Positions 19,151 through 28,411 of a DNA stretch of 34,155 bases are shown one piece after another. Each line of letters begins with the position of its first letter. Positions within the stretch are counted from its first letter, which is position 1. Under the pieces are notes generated by a model. The model did not search any database. It saw only the letters and a program-made list of their open reading frames with translations, and had not been told where the DNA came from. Both the position numbers and the translations under genes were made by a program. This DNA comes from Bacteroidota bacterium (GTDB taxonomy: Bacteria; Bacteroidota; Bacteroidia; Flavobacteriales_D; JABDKJ01), in contig JAJRRH010000089.1 of the NCBI GenBank assembly GCA_024279715.1, forward strand, positions 1-34,155, read 5' to 3'.

Positions 19151-22063
19151 ATGCTCATGCGTCATATCTTCACATTAATCATTTTAAGCCTTCTAATTCA
19201 TTCTAATAGTTACGGACAACTAGCAGTATGTCAGGACGTAGAAATTGGACTAGATCAAACCGGTTATGCTACTATTTCACCTGAAATGGTCTATAACGGA
19301 TCAGGACAGGATATATCCACCTTTGAAGTTAATTTATCAAGTTTTTCTTGCGCAGACTTAGGCCCAAATTTGGTGATTCTAACAGTCACCGATAATCAAG
19401 GTAACACAGGCAATTGTACCTCTACAGTGACAGTAGTTGACCTAGTAGCACCCGTAGTTATTTGTAATGACATAAACAATTGGAGCGTTGAAAATCAACT
19501 TACCGCAAATGACATAGGACAATTCTCTGATAATTGTTCAATCTCAAGTTCATTGGTTTTACCTAGTACTTTCGCACAACCAGGTACGTATAGCGTAAGT
19601 CTTATTGTTTTTGACACAGGCGGAAGTGCAAGTACATGTGTTGGATTTGTTTCTGTCATTGGTGACGGAGAAGACAATGAAGCGCCTGTCATAGTACAAT
19701 GTGCTCCTGGTGTAACTGTGGATGTGGATGAATCTTGTGAATATATTATGGAAGACTTCACTAGTGCTATCACGGCACAAGATAACATCACCAGTTCGGA
19801 GGACCTTATAGTCACACAGTCACCAACTGCAGGAACGATAATGCAAGGAGCCCAACTTCAACTAGTAACTCTCACAGTGACCGATGAGGCTGGAATATCA
19901 TCATTATGTGTTTTTCCCGTTAATGTTGAAGATAATTTTATTCCGACCATACTTAATTGCCCACAAAACCAAACGATAGATTTTAACGGAACCTATATTG
20001 TACCTAATTTCACGACTGAAATTGGTGCATATGATAATTGTACAGATAATTTTGAATTGGTTGTACTTCAAAACCCACCCATAGGGTCTTCAATAACACA
20101 AACAGGTGTTGTGAATGTACAAATTGAAGTGCAAGATAATTCTGTGAATAGTGCTGTATGTAATTTTGTAATAACACTAGAAAATGGATCAGAACCAATC
20201 GCTGAGTGTCAAGACATAACAATCAATTTAGACGCAAATGGAAGCGCCACTATTACTACAGACGATATTAATAACGGATCAAGTATAGGAAATTTATCTC
20301 TTTCGCAAGAAGACTTCACATGTGATAACGTAGGCCCGAACATGGTGGTCTTAACCGCTTCAAACAGCGGTCAAAATGTAACTTGCGAAAGTGTGGTAAC
20401 CATCATAGACAGTACTGAGCCTGTAGCTATTTGTCAGGATGTTATATTGACACTTGATGATAACGGTAGTGCCGTATTACTTTCAAATATGATCGACGCA
20501 GGCTCTTCAGATAATTGTGGAATAAGTTCGTATGTTATTGGTCAAGAAAATTTTGGAACTTCGAATATTGGAGCGAACTCAATTACTTTCACCGTAATTG
20601 ATAATAGCGGCAATGCTTCTATATGCACATCTACTGTGACAGTTCAAGAGCAAAGCCCTTTGTCTTGTCAAAACATAAGTATACCACTAAGTCAAAGTGG
20701 ATCAGCATCAATAGAGCCATCTGATCTGACGACAGGGATTTTTATTTCACTAGAATTAAGCCAAACAGATTTTGACTGTAGTAACATTGGTACAAATTTA
20801 ATCACAGTAACAGCCACTGATGACCAAGGGCAAACCTTCACATGTGATGTTACGGTAGCAGTTGAGGATATCTACCCACCAACAGTAGCATGTCAAAACT
20901 ATTCTGCATATCTAGACGAAAACGGAATTGCAGATTTCGTTCCTCAAAACCTTGTATTGGTCAGCTTCGATGAATGTGGATTTGCCACTTTATCAAGTAC
21001 AGAACTATCCTGTGATAACATAGGCGAAAATATAGTGACAATTACAGCTACAGATGCATCGGGAAATATGTCAACATGTGAATCCACGGTGATACTTTTT
21101 GACACTATTGCACCAATTGCAATATGCCAGAGTATTACTGTTGGTTTGAATGGAGAGGGATCTACAATGATTACTGCTTCAATGATTAATGACGAGTCTA
21201 TGGATAACTGTAGCTTGGAGATATTTAACTTAAGTCAAACTGTTTTTAATACAGAAGATATAGGAGAAAATGACATAGAGCTTACCGTGACGGATGCAGG
21301 GGGGAATTCATCTTCTTGTACTTCCATTGTGACTGTGCAGTCTGAGTTGTTAGAGCCTACGATGACCTGTCCAAATGACATGAGCGTAGAAGGCAATGGT
21401 GACTGTACACTGGATATGCCAAGCTTTCAAGAGGAAGCGGTAATGATTAACTTTTGCTCCCCTCTGGATGAATTGACGTATACCCAAATACCAGCAATAG
21501 GGGAGATCGTAACAGGCACAACTGACGTGACTTTAACTGTTGTTGACGAATGTGAAAACACAAGCACTTGTAGTTTTGCTATTACCATTTCAGGTTTAGA
21601 AATTCCTTTAATTGAAGAGGAAGGAACGATTTCAACTTCTGTGGAAGGGATTAATTACCAATGGTATGTATGTGGAGGAAATGCCATTCAAGGCGCAAAC
21701 GAATCCACTTTTACACCAGAAGAGTCCGGTGAGTATAGTGTGTTTGTGATTACAGGTGCATGTGGGGGAAGTTCTGATTGCATAGAAGTAATTGTTACAG
21801 GTATTGAGGAGCAGGCATTGAATTACGACGTAAGCCTATTTCCAAACCCAAATAATGGACAATTTACTGTGCGAATTGAAGACATGAAGAATGAGGACAT
21901 ATCACTACAGGTATATAACAATCTAGGACAACTAATTCTTTCAAAAAAAATATACGGGGAGCAAGAGACTGGCATTGACCTAGGAATTCAATCCGCCGGG
22001 ATGTACTCTCTTCGGTTAGGAAATGAAAAAGGATATGTTCAAAAGCATTTCATTATTGAATAA
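19151..22063 (+). CDS. Large secreted Cys-rich repeat protein (HYR-like modules) with T9SS type A sorting domain
   Basis: Repeated modules such as CQDVEIGLDQTGYATISPEMV...FSCADLGPNLVILTVTDNQGNTGNCTSTVTVVD; C-terminal VSLFPNPNNGQFTVRI...AGMYSLRLGNEKGYVQKHFIIE. Start may be 19151 or the next Met. Confidence 0.85.
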   Translation: MLMRHIFTLIILSLLIHSNSYGQLAVCQDVEIGLDQTGYATISPEMVYNGSGQDISTFEVNLSSFSCADLGPNLVILTVTDNQGNTGNCTSTVTVVDLVAPVVICNDINNWSVENQLTANDIGQFSDNCSISSSLVLPSTFAQPGTYSVSLIVFDTGGSASTCVGFVSVIGDGEDNEAPVIVQCAPGVTVDVDESCEYIMEDFTSAITAQDNITSSEDLIVTQSPTAGTIMQGAQLQLVTLTVTDEAGISSLCVFPVNVEDNFIPTILNCPQNQTIDFNGTYIVPNFTTEIGAYDNCTDNFELVVLQNPPIGSSITQTGVVNVQIEVQDNSVNSAVCNFVITLENGSEPIAECQDITINLDANGSATITTDDINNGSSIGNLSLSQEDFTCDNVGPNMVVLTASNSGQNVTCESVVTIIDSTEPVAICQDVILTLDDNGSAVLLSNMIDAGSSDNCGISSYVIGQENFGTSNIGANSITFTVIDNSGNASICTSTVTVQEQSPLSCQNISIPLSQSGSASIEPSDLTTGIFISLELSQTDFDCSNIGTNLITVTATDDQGQTFTCDVTVAVEDIYPPTVACQNYSAYLDENGIADFVPQNLVLVSFDECGFATLSSTELSCDNIGENIVTITATDASGNMSTCESTVILFDTIAPIAICQSITVGLNGEGSTMITASMINDESMDNCSLEIFNLSQTVFNTEDIGENDIELTVTDAGGNSSSCTSIVTVQSELLEPTMTCPNDMSVEGNGDCTLDMPSFQEEAVMINFCSPLDELTYTQIPAIGEIVTGTTDVTLTVVDECENTSTCSFAITISGLEIPLIEEEGTISTSVEGINYQWYVCGGNAIQGANESTFTPEESGEYSVFVITGACGGSSDCIEVIVTGIEEQALNYDVSLFPNPNNGQFTVRIEDMKNEDISLQVYNNLGQLILSKKIYGEQETGIDLGIQSAGMYSLRLGNEKGYVQKHFIIE

Positions 22064-22086
22064 CATACTTATAAGCTAGAACAAAT

Positions 22087-22122
22087 AGCCGTATTGCTTG
22101 ATTGCAGTACGGCTGTTTTTTT
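22087..22122 (+). terminator. Intrinsic terminator after the HYR-like gene
   Basis: agccgta-ttgcttgattgcag-tacggct followed by gttttttt. Confidence 0.8.
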
Positions 22123-22296
22123 ATCTCTAGATAAGGATGGTGTAAATTAATATTCTTAACAATTTTATTTTTAATAAATAGTTCTTTGATGTTTTTGTTC
22201 AGTCGAATGAAAGAAGATAGCTCTAGTAATAATGAAAGGCAGGAACATAATTGTTAATAAGTTTGAAATGAATTTCGTATATGAATTTAAAGTTTA

Positions 22297-22304
22297 TACT
22301 TTTG
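22297..22304 (+). promoter_or_regulatory. -7 element TACTTTTG upstream of the helicase gene
   Basis: Exact TAnnTTTG match 23 nt before the ATG at 22328. Confidence 0.4.
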
Positions 22305-22327
22305 TAGGGTTTTTTTTAGATAAGTAA

Positions 22328-23842
22328 ATGCAGGATAAAGAGGAGGGAATAGTAGAAGTAAGAAGTGGTAAAACTCTTTATGATTATCAAGAGAAAGCGT
22401 TAGAGAACATCTTTCAGCGAATCATTGATAAAAAAGAGGGCTACAACTTATTGTATCAGTTGCCAACAGGTGGAGGTAAGACGGTTATTTTTGCGGAAAT
22501 AACCAGAAGGTTTATAAAAGAAACCAATAAAAAGGTATTGATTCTTACCCACAGAATTGAATTATGTGGACAAACATCTAGGATGCTAGATGATTTCAAT
22601 GTTCATAATAAAATCATTAACTCTAAGGTTAAAGAGCTGGAAGACCAAGGAGACTATATGTGTTTTGTGGCTATGGTTGAGACATTAAATAATCGCCTGC
22701 AAGATGAGAAAATTGAAATGGAAGACATTGGTCTCGTAATCATTGACGAGGCACATTATAATTCATTTAGAAAGCTATTTAGATATTTTGAAAAAGGCAT
22801 CATTCTGGGAGTTACTGCTACCCCTCTGAGCTCTAATATTAGACTCCCAATGAATGAAAACTATGATGATCTTATCGTAGGAGAATCTATTTCAAACCTT
22901 ATAGAACGTAGTTATCTAGCAAAGGCGACAACATACGGTTACAATGTAAGTCTTAAGAATTTGAAAATTGGTATCAACGGAGATTATACCGTAGGATCCT
23001 CTGAAAAGTTGTATTCTGATTATCCAATGCAAGAAAAATTGCTCTATGCCTATGAAGAGCATTGTATGGGCAAGAAGACATTAATATTCAATAATGGCAT
23101 AAAGACAAGTAAAAATGTACTCCTTACCTTTGAAGAGGCTGGATATGACATAAGACATCTTGACAACACCAATACTGCCAAAGAACGTAAAGAGATCTTA
23201 GAATGGTTCAAGACCAAGTCTGATGCTATTCTAACCTCTGTGAGCATTCTTACCACGGGTTTTGACGAACCTACTGTGGATAGCATCATTTTAAATAGAG
23301 CGACAAAATCACTTACTTTATACTTTCAAATGATTGGTCGTGGATCGCGATTCACGAAATCGAAAAACCAATTTACGGTAATCGATCTAGGTAACAATGC
23401 CGCTAGATTTGGATTGTGGGAAGAAGGAGTGGACTGGCAACGAATATTCCTGTTTCCAGAACACTACTACGAGAATCTTCTTTCAGACGATGAAATTGAA
23501 AGACACATGCGGTATGTGATGCCACGAGAAGTGCGAGAACGATTTGCAAAAACAGAAGATGTTTCTTTTAACATGAAGCATCAATACAATGAAGCACTTA
23601 AAAAGGGGTTAAGACCTAAGGTAGCTTTGAACTTGTCCATGGATCTACATAGAAAGATGTGCTTGGAAAATGCGGACGATCATTCTGAAGCACTTGAATT
23701 GCTTGAGCTCTTGAAAGAACAAATTGAAGATAGAGTTAGAAGGTATAGCTACTGTATATGCAAAAGCACTCCGAATTATATCAAATGGCTTGCGGAAGAT
23801 TATTCTAGAAAACTTAGAATAAGTTTTAGTGACCATTTTTAA
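22328..23842 (+). CDS. DEAD/DEAH-box SF2 helicase, RadD/YejH-like
   Basis: TLYDYQEKALENIF (Q-like), LPTGGGKTVIF (Walker A), VIIDEAHYNSF (DEAH), GVTATPL, TSVSILTTGFDEPTVDSIILNRATKS, QMIGRGSRF. Confidence 0.88.
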   Translation: MQDKEEGIVEVRSGKTLYDYQEKALENIFQRIIDKKEGYNLLYQLPTGGGKTVIFAEITRRFIKETNKKVLILTHRIELCGQTSRMLDDFNVHNKIINSKVKELEDQGDYMCFVAMVETLNNRLQDEKIEMEDIGLVIIDEAHYNSFRKLFRYFEKGIILGVTATPLSSNIRLPMNENYDDLIVGESISNLIERSYLAKATTYGYNVSLKNLKIGINGDYTVGSSEKLYSDYPMQEKLLYAYEEHCMGKKTLIFNNGIKTSKNVLLTFEEAGYDIRHLDNTNTAKERKEILEWFKTKSDAILTSVSILTTGFDEPTVDSIILNRATKSLTLYFQMIGRGSRFTKSKNQFTVIDLGNNAARFGLWEEGVDWQRIFLFPEHYYENLLSDDEIERHMRYVMPREVRERFAKTEDVSFNMKHQYNEALKKGLRPKVALNLSMDLHRKMCLENADDHSEALELLELLKEQIEDRVRRYSYCICKSTPNYIKWLAEDYSRKLRISFSDHF

Positions 23843-23931
23843 TATTAAGGAAGCCTTACTGAAAGTCAGGAATTAAGTATATTCTACATCATTGGGGCAT
23901 ATGACATCGTGTTTATAGACACCACAATGCT

Positions 23932-24852
23932 TTAATCAGAAATGATGTTCTTAATAAATATCTGAGCAGATTTACTTTTTATGAAGTCTCTGCCGTGTTC
24001 AGAATAAGTTAGGTATTGTGTCACGGTATATGTACCCGAAACAGTGTATTTATGGGTTATTTTGTTGCCAATTTTTATTGTGCCATCTCCCATAGTCCAA
24101 ACCGCTTCGCAAATATCAGCCATAGTGCTGTCAATCTCAAACATAGTTTCTTGACCAATGATAGACACGGAATGAATATCGTTAAACTGTACTTGTAGAG
24201 GTTCATCTACAACATACTGATATGTTGAGTCAGGCAAATAAAAACCAGTTAATTTGTTTTTTCTGATGATTTTCATCTTGTAAACCCCAGGTGAACTGAA
24301 GCAATATTCAGCAATAGGTTTATTAATCTTCTTTCCATCAATATTCCAGCTGAACTCCACATGCGGATTTTTCCAATCAAAAGCTCCTTTAGCATCAAAA
24401 GAGGTGCAGAACTTGAATGAATCTGGTCGAAGTCTCTTATATTCAATAATCATCCTCCAAGCAGATGACAATTCTCTGAAATGTCCTATTTCCTCCGCTT
24501 TGAACCTATTGGCAACATCGCTTTCTAATATTTGATGAAATTTAACAAATTCTCTTTGATAGATCAATAATTCCAGATACTCCATAAGCCCCTCCTTGCT
24601 CAAAAGATCCTCATCATATGCTTGATCAAATAGAAGCCGTGAATCAAGTAGTTGTACTTTATACTTCTGTGCCACGGCCCAGTCTTCAATAGCACCTAGG
24701 TCTGATGATTTTCGATAGGAGTCACGATACGCCTTATTATAGGTGTGGAAATCCTCTATCAAATTCTCGTGTATATGTGGTAGGTATTGCGCATTGGCAG
24801 TTTCAAATAGCATTGAAAACAGCAATATCAGTATACAAGCACTTTTATTCAT
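23932..24852 (-). CDS. Secreted PKD-domain-containing hypothetical protein
   Basis: Signal peptide MNKSACILILLFSMLFETANAQ; PKD-like patterns FCTSFDAKGAFDWKNPHVEFSWNIDGK...YCFSSPGVYKMKI and EAVWTMGDGTIKIGNKITHKYTVSGTYTVTQYL. Confidence 0.75.
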   Translation of the reverse strand: MNKSACILILLFSMLFETANAQYLPHIHENLIEDFHTYNKAYRDSYRKSSDLGAIEDWAVAQKYKVQLLDSRLLFDQAYDEDLLSKEGLMEYLELLIYQREFVKFHQILESDVANRFKAEEIGHFRELSSAWRMIIEYKRLRPDSFKFCTSFDAKGAFDWKNPHVEFSWNIDGKKINKPIAEYCFSSPGVYKMKIIRKNKLTGFYLPDSTYQYVVDEPLQVQFNDIHSVSIIGQETMFEIDSTMADICEAVWTMGDGTIKIGNKITHKYTVSGTYTVTQYLTYSEHGRDFIKSKSAQIFIKNIISD

Positions 24853-24937
24853 CTAGGTTTTTTTTAACTCTATTCATAAATTATACGAGATAGATGTAAT
24901 AAAGTTTCGTAATAAATGATGTGTTCTTAAATAAATT

Positions 24938-24970
24938 AGCTAGCTTTACATTATTATTAAGCAAGCTTAA
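24938..24970. promoter_or_regulatory. Candidate operator region of the metal operon (two inverted repeats)
   Basis: AGCTAGCT (24938-24945) overlaps near-consensus -7 TAGCTTTA; TTAAGC-aa-GCTTAA (24957-24970) lies just before the ATG at 24975. Confidence 0.45.
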
Positions 24971-24974
24971 ATAT

Positions 24975-25634
24975 ATGTCCATTGCCATTGAGAATTTCGT
25001 TAAGAACATCTATCACTTTCGACAGAGAAATGATGGATTATGCAAGATTGGTAAATTAGCCAAAAAGCTGAAGGTCTCCAATGCAGCTGCAACAGACATG
25101 GCAAGAAAACTATCAAGGAAAGGCCTATTGGATTACGAAAAATATCGAGGAATATCCTTAACGGAAGATGGATATAGTTTGGCAATAAAGGTCATTAGAA
25201 AACATCGTTTGTGGGAAACATTTTTATATAAAAATTTCGGCATGTCACTGCATGAGGTGCATATTGAAGCAGAAGGATTGGAGCATTCCACTTCTGATTT
25301 TTTAGCGGAGAAACTCAATAAGTATCTTGGATATCCAACAATCGATCCACATGGAGATCCTATACCCACAGCTGAAGGAGTAGTAGCGATTGATAATGAC
25401 TTCATCTCACTGAGTAAAGGGGAGGTAGGTAAAACCTATAAAATTGTACGATTGGTAAGTGATGACAAGGATTTTTTGGATTTTTGTGCGGATAGCGACA
25501 TGCTTATTACTCATAAATTGATTGTAAAAAAACAGCATCTTGCATCAAAGATGACTGAAATAGAAGCGGCAGACAAGAAGTTGATAATACATGATAATTA
25601 TAGTAAACTGATCCATCTGCATGAATATCAATAG
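24975..25634 (+). CDS. DtxR/MntR-family metal-dependent transcriptional regulator
   Basis: N-terminal wHTH (KIGKLAKKLKVSNAAATDMARKLSRKGLLDYEKYRGISLTEDGYSLAIKVIRKHRLWETFL), dimerisation/metal segment HEVHIEAEGLEHSTSDFLAEKL, C-terminal FeoA/SH3-like region. Start at MSIAIENF (24975). Confidence 0.92.
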   Translation: MSIAIENFVKNIYHFRQRNDGLCKIGKLAKKLKVSNAAATDMARKLSRKGLLDYEKYRGISLTEDGYSLAIKVIRKHRLWETFLYKNFGMSLHEVHIEAEGLEHSTSDFLAEKLNKYLGYPTIDPHGDPIPTAEGVVAIDNDFISLSKGEVGKTYKIVRLVSDDKDFLDFCADSDMLITHKLIVKKQHLASKMTEIEAADKKLIIHDNYSKLIHLHEYQ

Positions 25635-26544
25635 AAACATACTGCCCATACTGACCCTATTCCTATTGCTTGTCGGTTGCGTTAAAAAAGATGAAAGTCA
25701 TTCGGGCAAACTAAAAGTACTATGCACTACTTCGATGATAGCCGATACGGCTAAAATCATTGGTGGAGATGACATCATTCTTAATGGATTGATGGGAGCA
25801 GGTGTTGATCCGCACTTATACAAGGCTAGCGAGGGAGATGTAGGTAAACTAGTAGAAGCTGACATCATTTTTTATAACGGACTTCACCTAGAAGGAAAGA
25901 TGGTTAGCGTATTTGAAAGAATGGATGAGAAGAAAGTAAGAACAATTCCTCTAGGAGATGCGCTTGATAAAAAACGACTAATTGAATCAGAGCATTTCGC
26001 CTCTAATTTTGACCCACATGTATGGTTTAGCGTGCAAAACTGGATAATAATGACAACAAGAATGAAAGTTGTCCTTTCAGAAAAAGACCCAATGAATGCA
26101 GATCAGTACGAAGAACGGACGGCAAAATACATTGCCGAGCTCAAAACTCTTCAATCCTGGATAGTAAGTCAAGTAAGTACACTTCCACCTTCAAAACGAA
26201 TTTTGGTGACTGCACATGATGCCTTTGAGTATTTTGGCAAGGAATATGGCTTCAAAGTAGTTGGCTTGCAGGGCTTATCAACAGCCACTGAAGCTGGCGT
26301 TCGTGATGTACAAAAGATATCTGCTTTTATTATTGAGAATAATCTAAATGCAATTTTTGTGGAAAGCTCAATTCCATTGAGAACGGTTCAATCACTTCAA
26401 GCTTCCGTTCGTAGCAAAAAGCATGAAGTAAAAATTGGAGGCACTCTCTTTTCTGATGCATTGGGAGACACGGACTCACTGGAAGGAACTTATATTGGTA
26501 TGTATCGTCATAATGTTCAAACAATAATTAGCGCATTGAAATAA
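25621..26544 (+). CDS. Metal (Mn/Zn/Fe) ABC transporter substrate-binding lipoprotein, TroA/MntA-like
   Basis: Lipobox [93 protein letters not shown]. Confidence 0.93.
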   Translation: MNINRNILPILTLFLLLVGCVKKDESHSGKLKVLCTTSMIADTAKIIGGDDIILNGLMGAGVDPHLYKASEGDVGKLVEADIIFYNGLHLEGKMVSVFERMDEKKVRTIPLGDALDKKRLIESEHFASNFDPHVWFSVQNWIIMTTRMKVVLSEKDPMNADQYEERTAKYIAELKTLQSWIVSQVSTLPPSKRILVTAHDAFEYFGKEYGFKVVGLQGLSTATEAGVRDVQKISAFIIENNLNAIFVESSIPLRTVQSLQASVRSKKHEVKIGGTLFSDALGDTDSLEGTYIGMYRHNVQTIISALK

Positions 26545-27284
26545 TGGTAGAAAGAAGAATAGCAGTTCAGATTGATGATTTAACGGTGGCTTATAACTAC
26601 AAGCCAGTATTGTGGGATATTGACTTAGCTATACCTGAAGGAGTCTTAATGGCGATCGTAGGACCGAATGGTGCAGGAAAATCCACACTAATGAAGTCCA
26701 TTCTAGGCATTGTAGAACCATTGGCAGGCAGCGTTCGTATATTTGGAAAATCCTATGACAAACAACGTTCTATTGTTGCATATGTACCCCAAAAAGGAAG
26801 TGTTGATTGGGATTTTCCCACTACCGTGCTGGATGTAGTAATGATGGGTACGTACGGCAGCCTAGGATGGATAAAGAGACCCGGAAAGAAAGAGAAAAAG
26901 AATAGCCTAGAGGCGTTAGAAAAAGTTGGGATGCTGAGTCTTAAAGGCCGTCAAATTTCACAGCTTTCAGGAGGACAGCAACAGCGTGTTTTTCTTGCTC
27001 GTGCATTAGTTCAGAATGCCGAAGTTTACTTTATGGACGAACCTTTTCAAGGAGTCGATGCAACCACCGAAATAGCCATTATAAATATCCTAAAGGAATT
27101 AAGAAAACGCAACAAAACTGTAATTGTAGTGCATCACGACCTGCAAACTGTCCCTGAGTATTTCGATTGGGTAACTTTCTTAAACGTAAAGAAAATTGCA
27201 ACCGGCCCTGTTAAGGAGATATTTAACGATGACAACCTGACTCTCACCTACGGTATTAACTATAAAACTAGTATCATAAAATAA
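26544..27284 (+). CDS. Metal ABC transporter ATP-binding protein, TroB-like
   Basis: [83 protein letters not shown]. Confidence 0.95.
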   Translation: MVERRIAVQIDDLTVAYNYKPVLWDIDLAIPEGVLMAIVGPNGAGKSTLMKSILGIVEPLAGSVRIFGKSYDKQRSIVAYVPQKGSVDWDFPTTVLDVVMMGTYGSLGWIKRPGKKEKKNSLEALEKVGMLSLKGRQISQLSGGQQQRVFLARALVQNAEVYFMDEPFQGVDATTEIAIINILKELRKRNKTVIVVHHDLQTVPEYFDWVTFLNVKKIATGPVKEIFNDDNLTLTYGINYKTSIIK

Positions 27285-28411
27285 TGTCATTCTTTGAATA
27301 CTTACATCTATTGTTCACAGACTACACTCTGCGTACAACGACACTCGGGACGGCCATCCTTGGTGCTGTTTGTGGCATGCTAGGTAGTTTTGCAGTATTG
27401 AGGAAGCAAAGTCTCTTAGGAGATGCTATTTCTCATGCCGCCTTGCCAGGAATAGTAATTATGTTTCTATTGACAGGCACAAAAAACAGTAGTATGTTAC
27501 TATTAGGCGCACTAGCTAGTGGGCTTTTGGGAGCTTATTGGATCAAGGGGATTATAAAGAACACAAGACTTAAGTCCGATACAGCTTTGGGTATTATCCT
27601 ATCCGTATTTTTTGGATTCGGAATGATGCTATTGACCTACACTCAAAAGCTGCCTAACGCAAATCAAGCTGGGTTGGATAAATATCTTTTCGGTCAAGCA
27701 GCGACACTCTTGACTTCAGATATATGGTTGCTTGGTATTGTAGCCATCGCTTGCTTGATAGTATTAATGACTTTTTGGAAAGAATTTAAACTCATGCTTT
27801 TTGACCCCGACTTCACAAATGTTCTCGGTTTTGATACCCGCAAGATTGATGTACTTATCACCACATTTATCGTGCTAGCTATAGTGCTTGGTCTACAAAC
27901 AGTTGGTGTGGTATTGATGAGTGCCCTGCTACTAGCACCTGCCGCTGCAGCAAGACAATGGACGAATAGTTTAAGCGCTATGGTGATATTGGCAGCTATT
28001 TTTGGTGCTCTATCTGGTATTATAGGCACTGCTATTTCAGCTACGGCAGATAATCTTTCCACCGGACCAATAGTGGTTCTAGTATCGGCAGTATTTGTTT
28101 TTATTTCCTTTATTTTTTCACCACAACGAGGGCTATTATTCAAAGAAATAAAAATATGGAACAACAGAAAACTGCTCGAAGAACAAAAAACACTAGCATT
28201 TATGTACGACATTGCTGCTACACATGAAGACATTACTCACCCGCACACAGTTAAAATACTCAATAACTTCCAGGGATTCACTAAAAAAACACTTCAAAAA
28301 TTAGTCGTAAAAGAATACGTGAATGTAAATGACAATATGTGGTCTTTAACAAAAAAAGGATATAATGAAGCAGAATCTTTGTATTCGCAATACGTGAATG
28401 ACGATGACTAG
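27284..28411 (+). CDS. Metal ABC transporter permease, TroC-like, with winged-helix-like C-terminal tail
   Basis: GMLGSFAVLRKQSLLGDAISHAALPGIV, LQTVGVVLMSALLLAPAAAARQWTNSL. The last 79 aa (28172-28411) are soluble and end WSLTKKGYNEAESL. Confidence 0.92.
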   Translation: MSFFEYLHLLFTDYTLRTTTLGTAILGAVCGMLGSFAVLRKQSLLGDAISHAALPGIVIMFLLTGTKNSSMLLLGALASGLLGAYWIKGIIKNTRLKSDTALGIILSVFFGFGMMLLTYTQKLPNANQAGLDKYLFGQAATLLTSDIWLLGIVAIACLIVLMTFWKEFKLMLFDPDFTNVLGFDTRKIDVLITTFIVLAIVLGLQTVGVVLMSALLLAPAAAARQWTNSLSAMVILAAIFGALSGIIGTAISATADNLSTGPIVVLVSAVFVFISFIFSPQRGLLFKEIKIWNNRKLLEEQKTLAFMYDIAATHEDITHPHTVKILNNFQGFTKKTLQKLVVKEYVNVNDNMWSLTKKGYNEAESLYSQYVNDDD

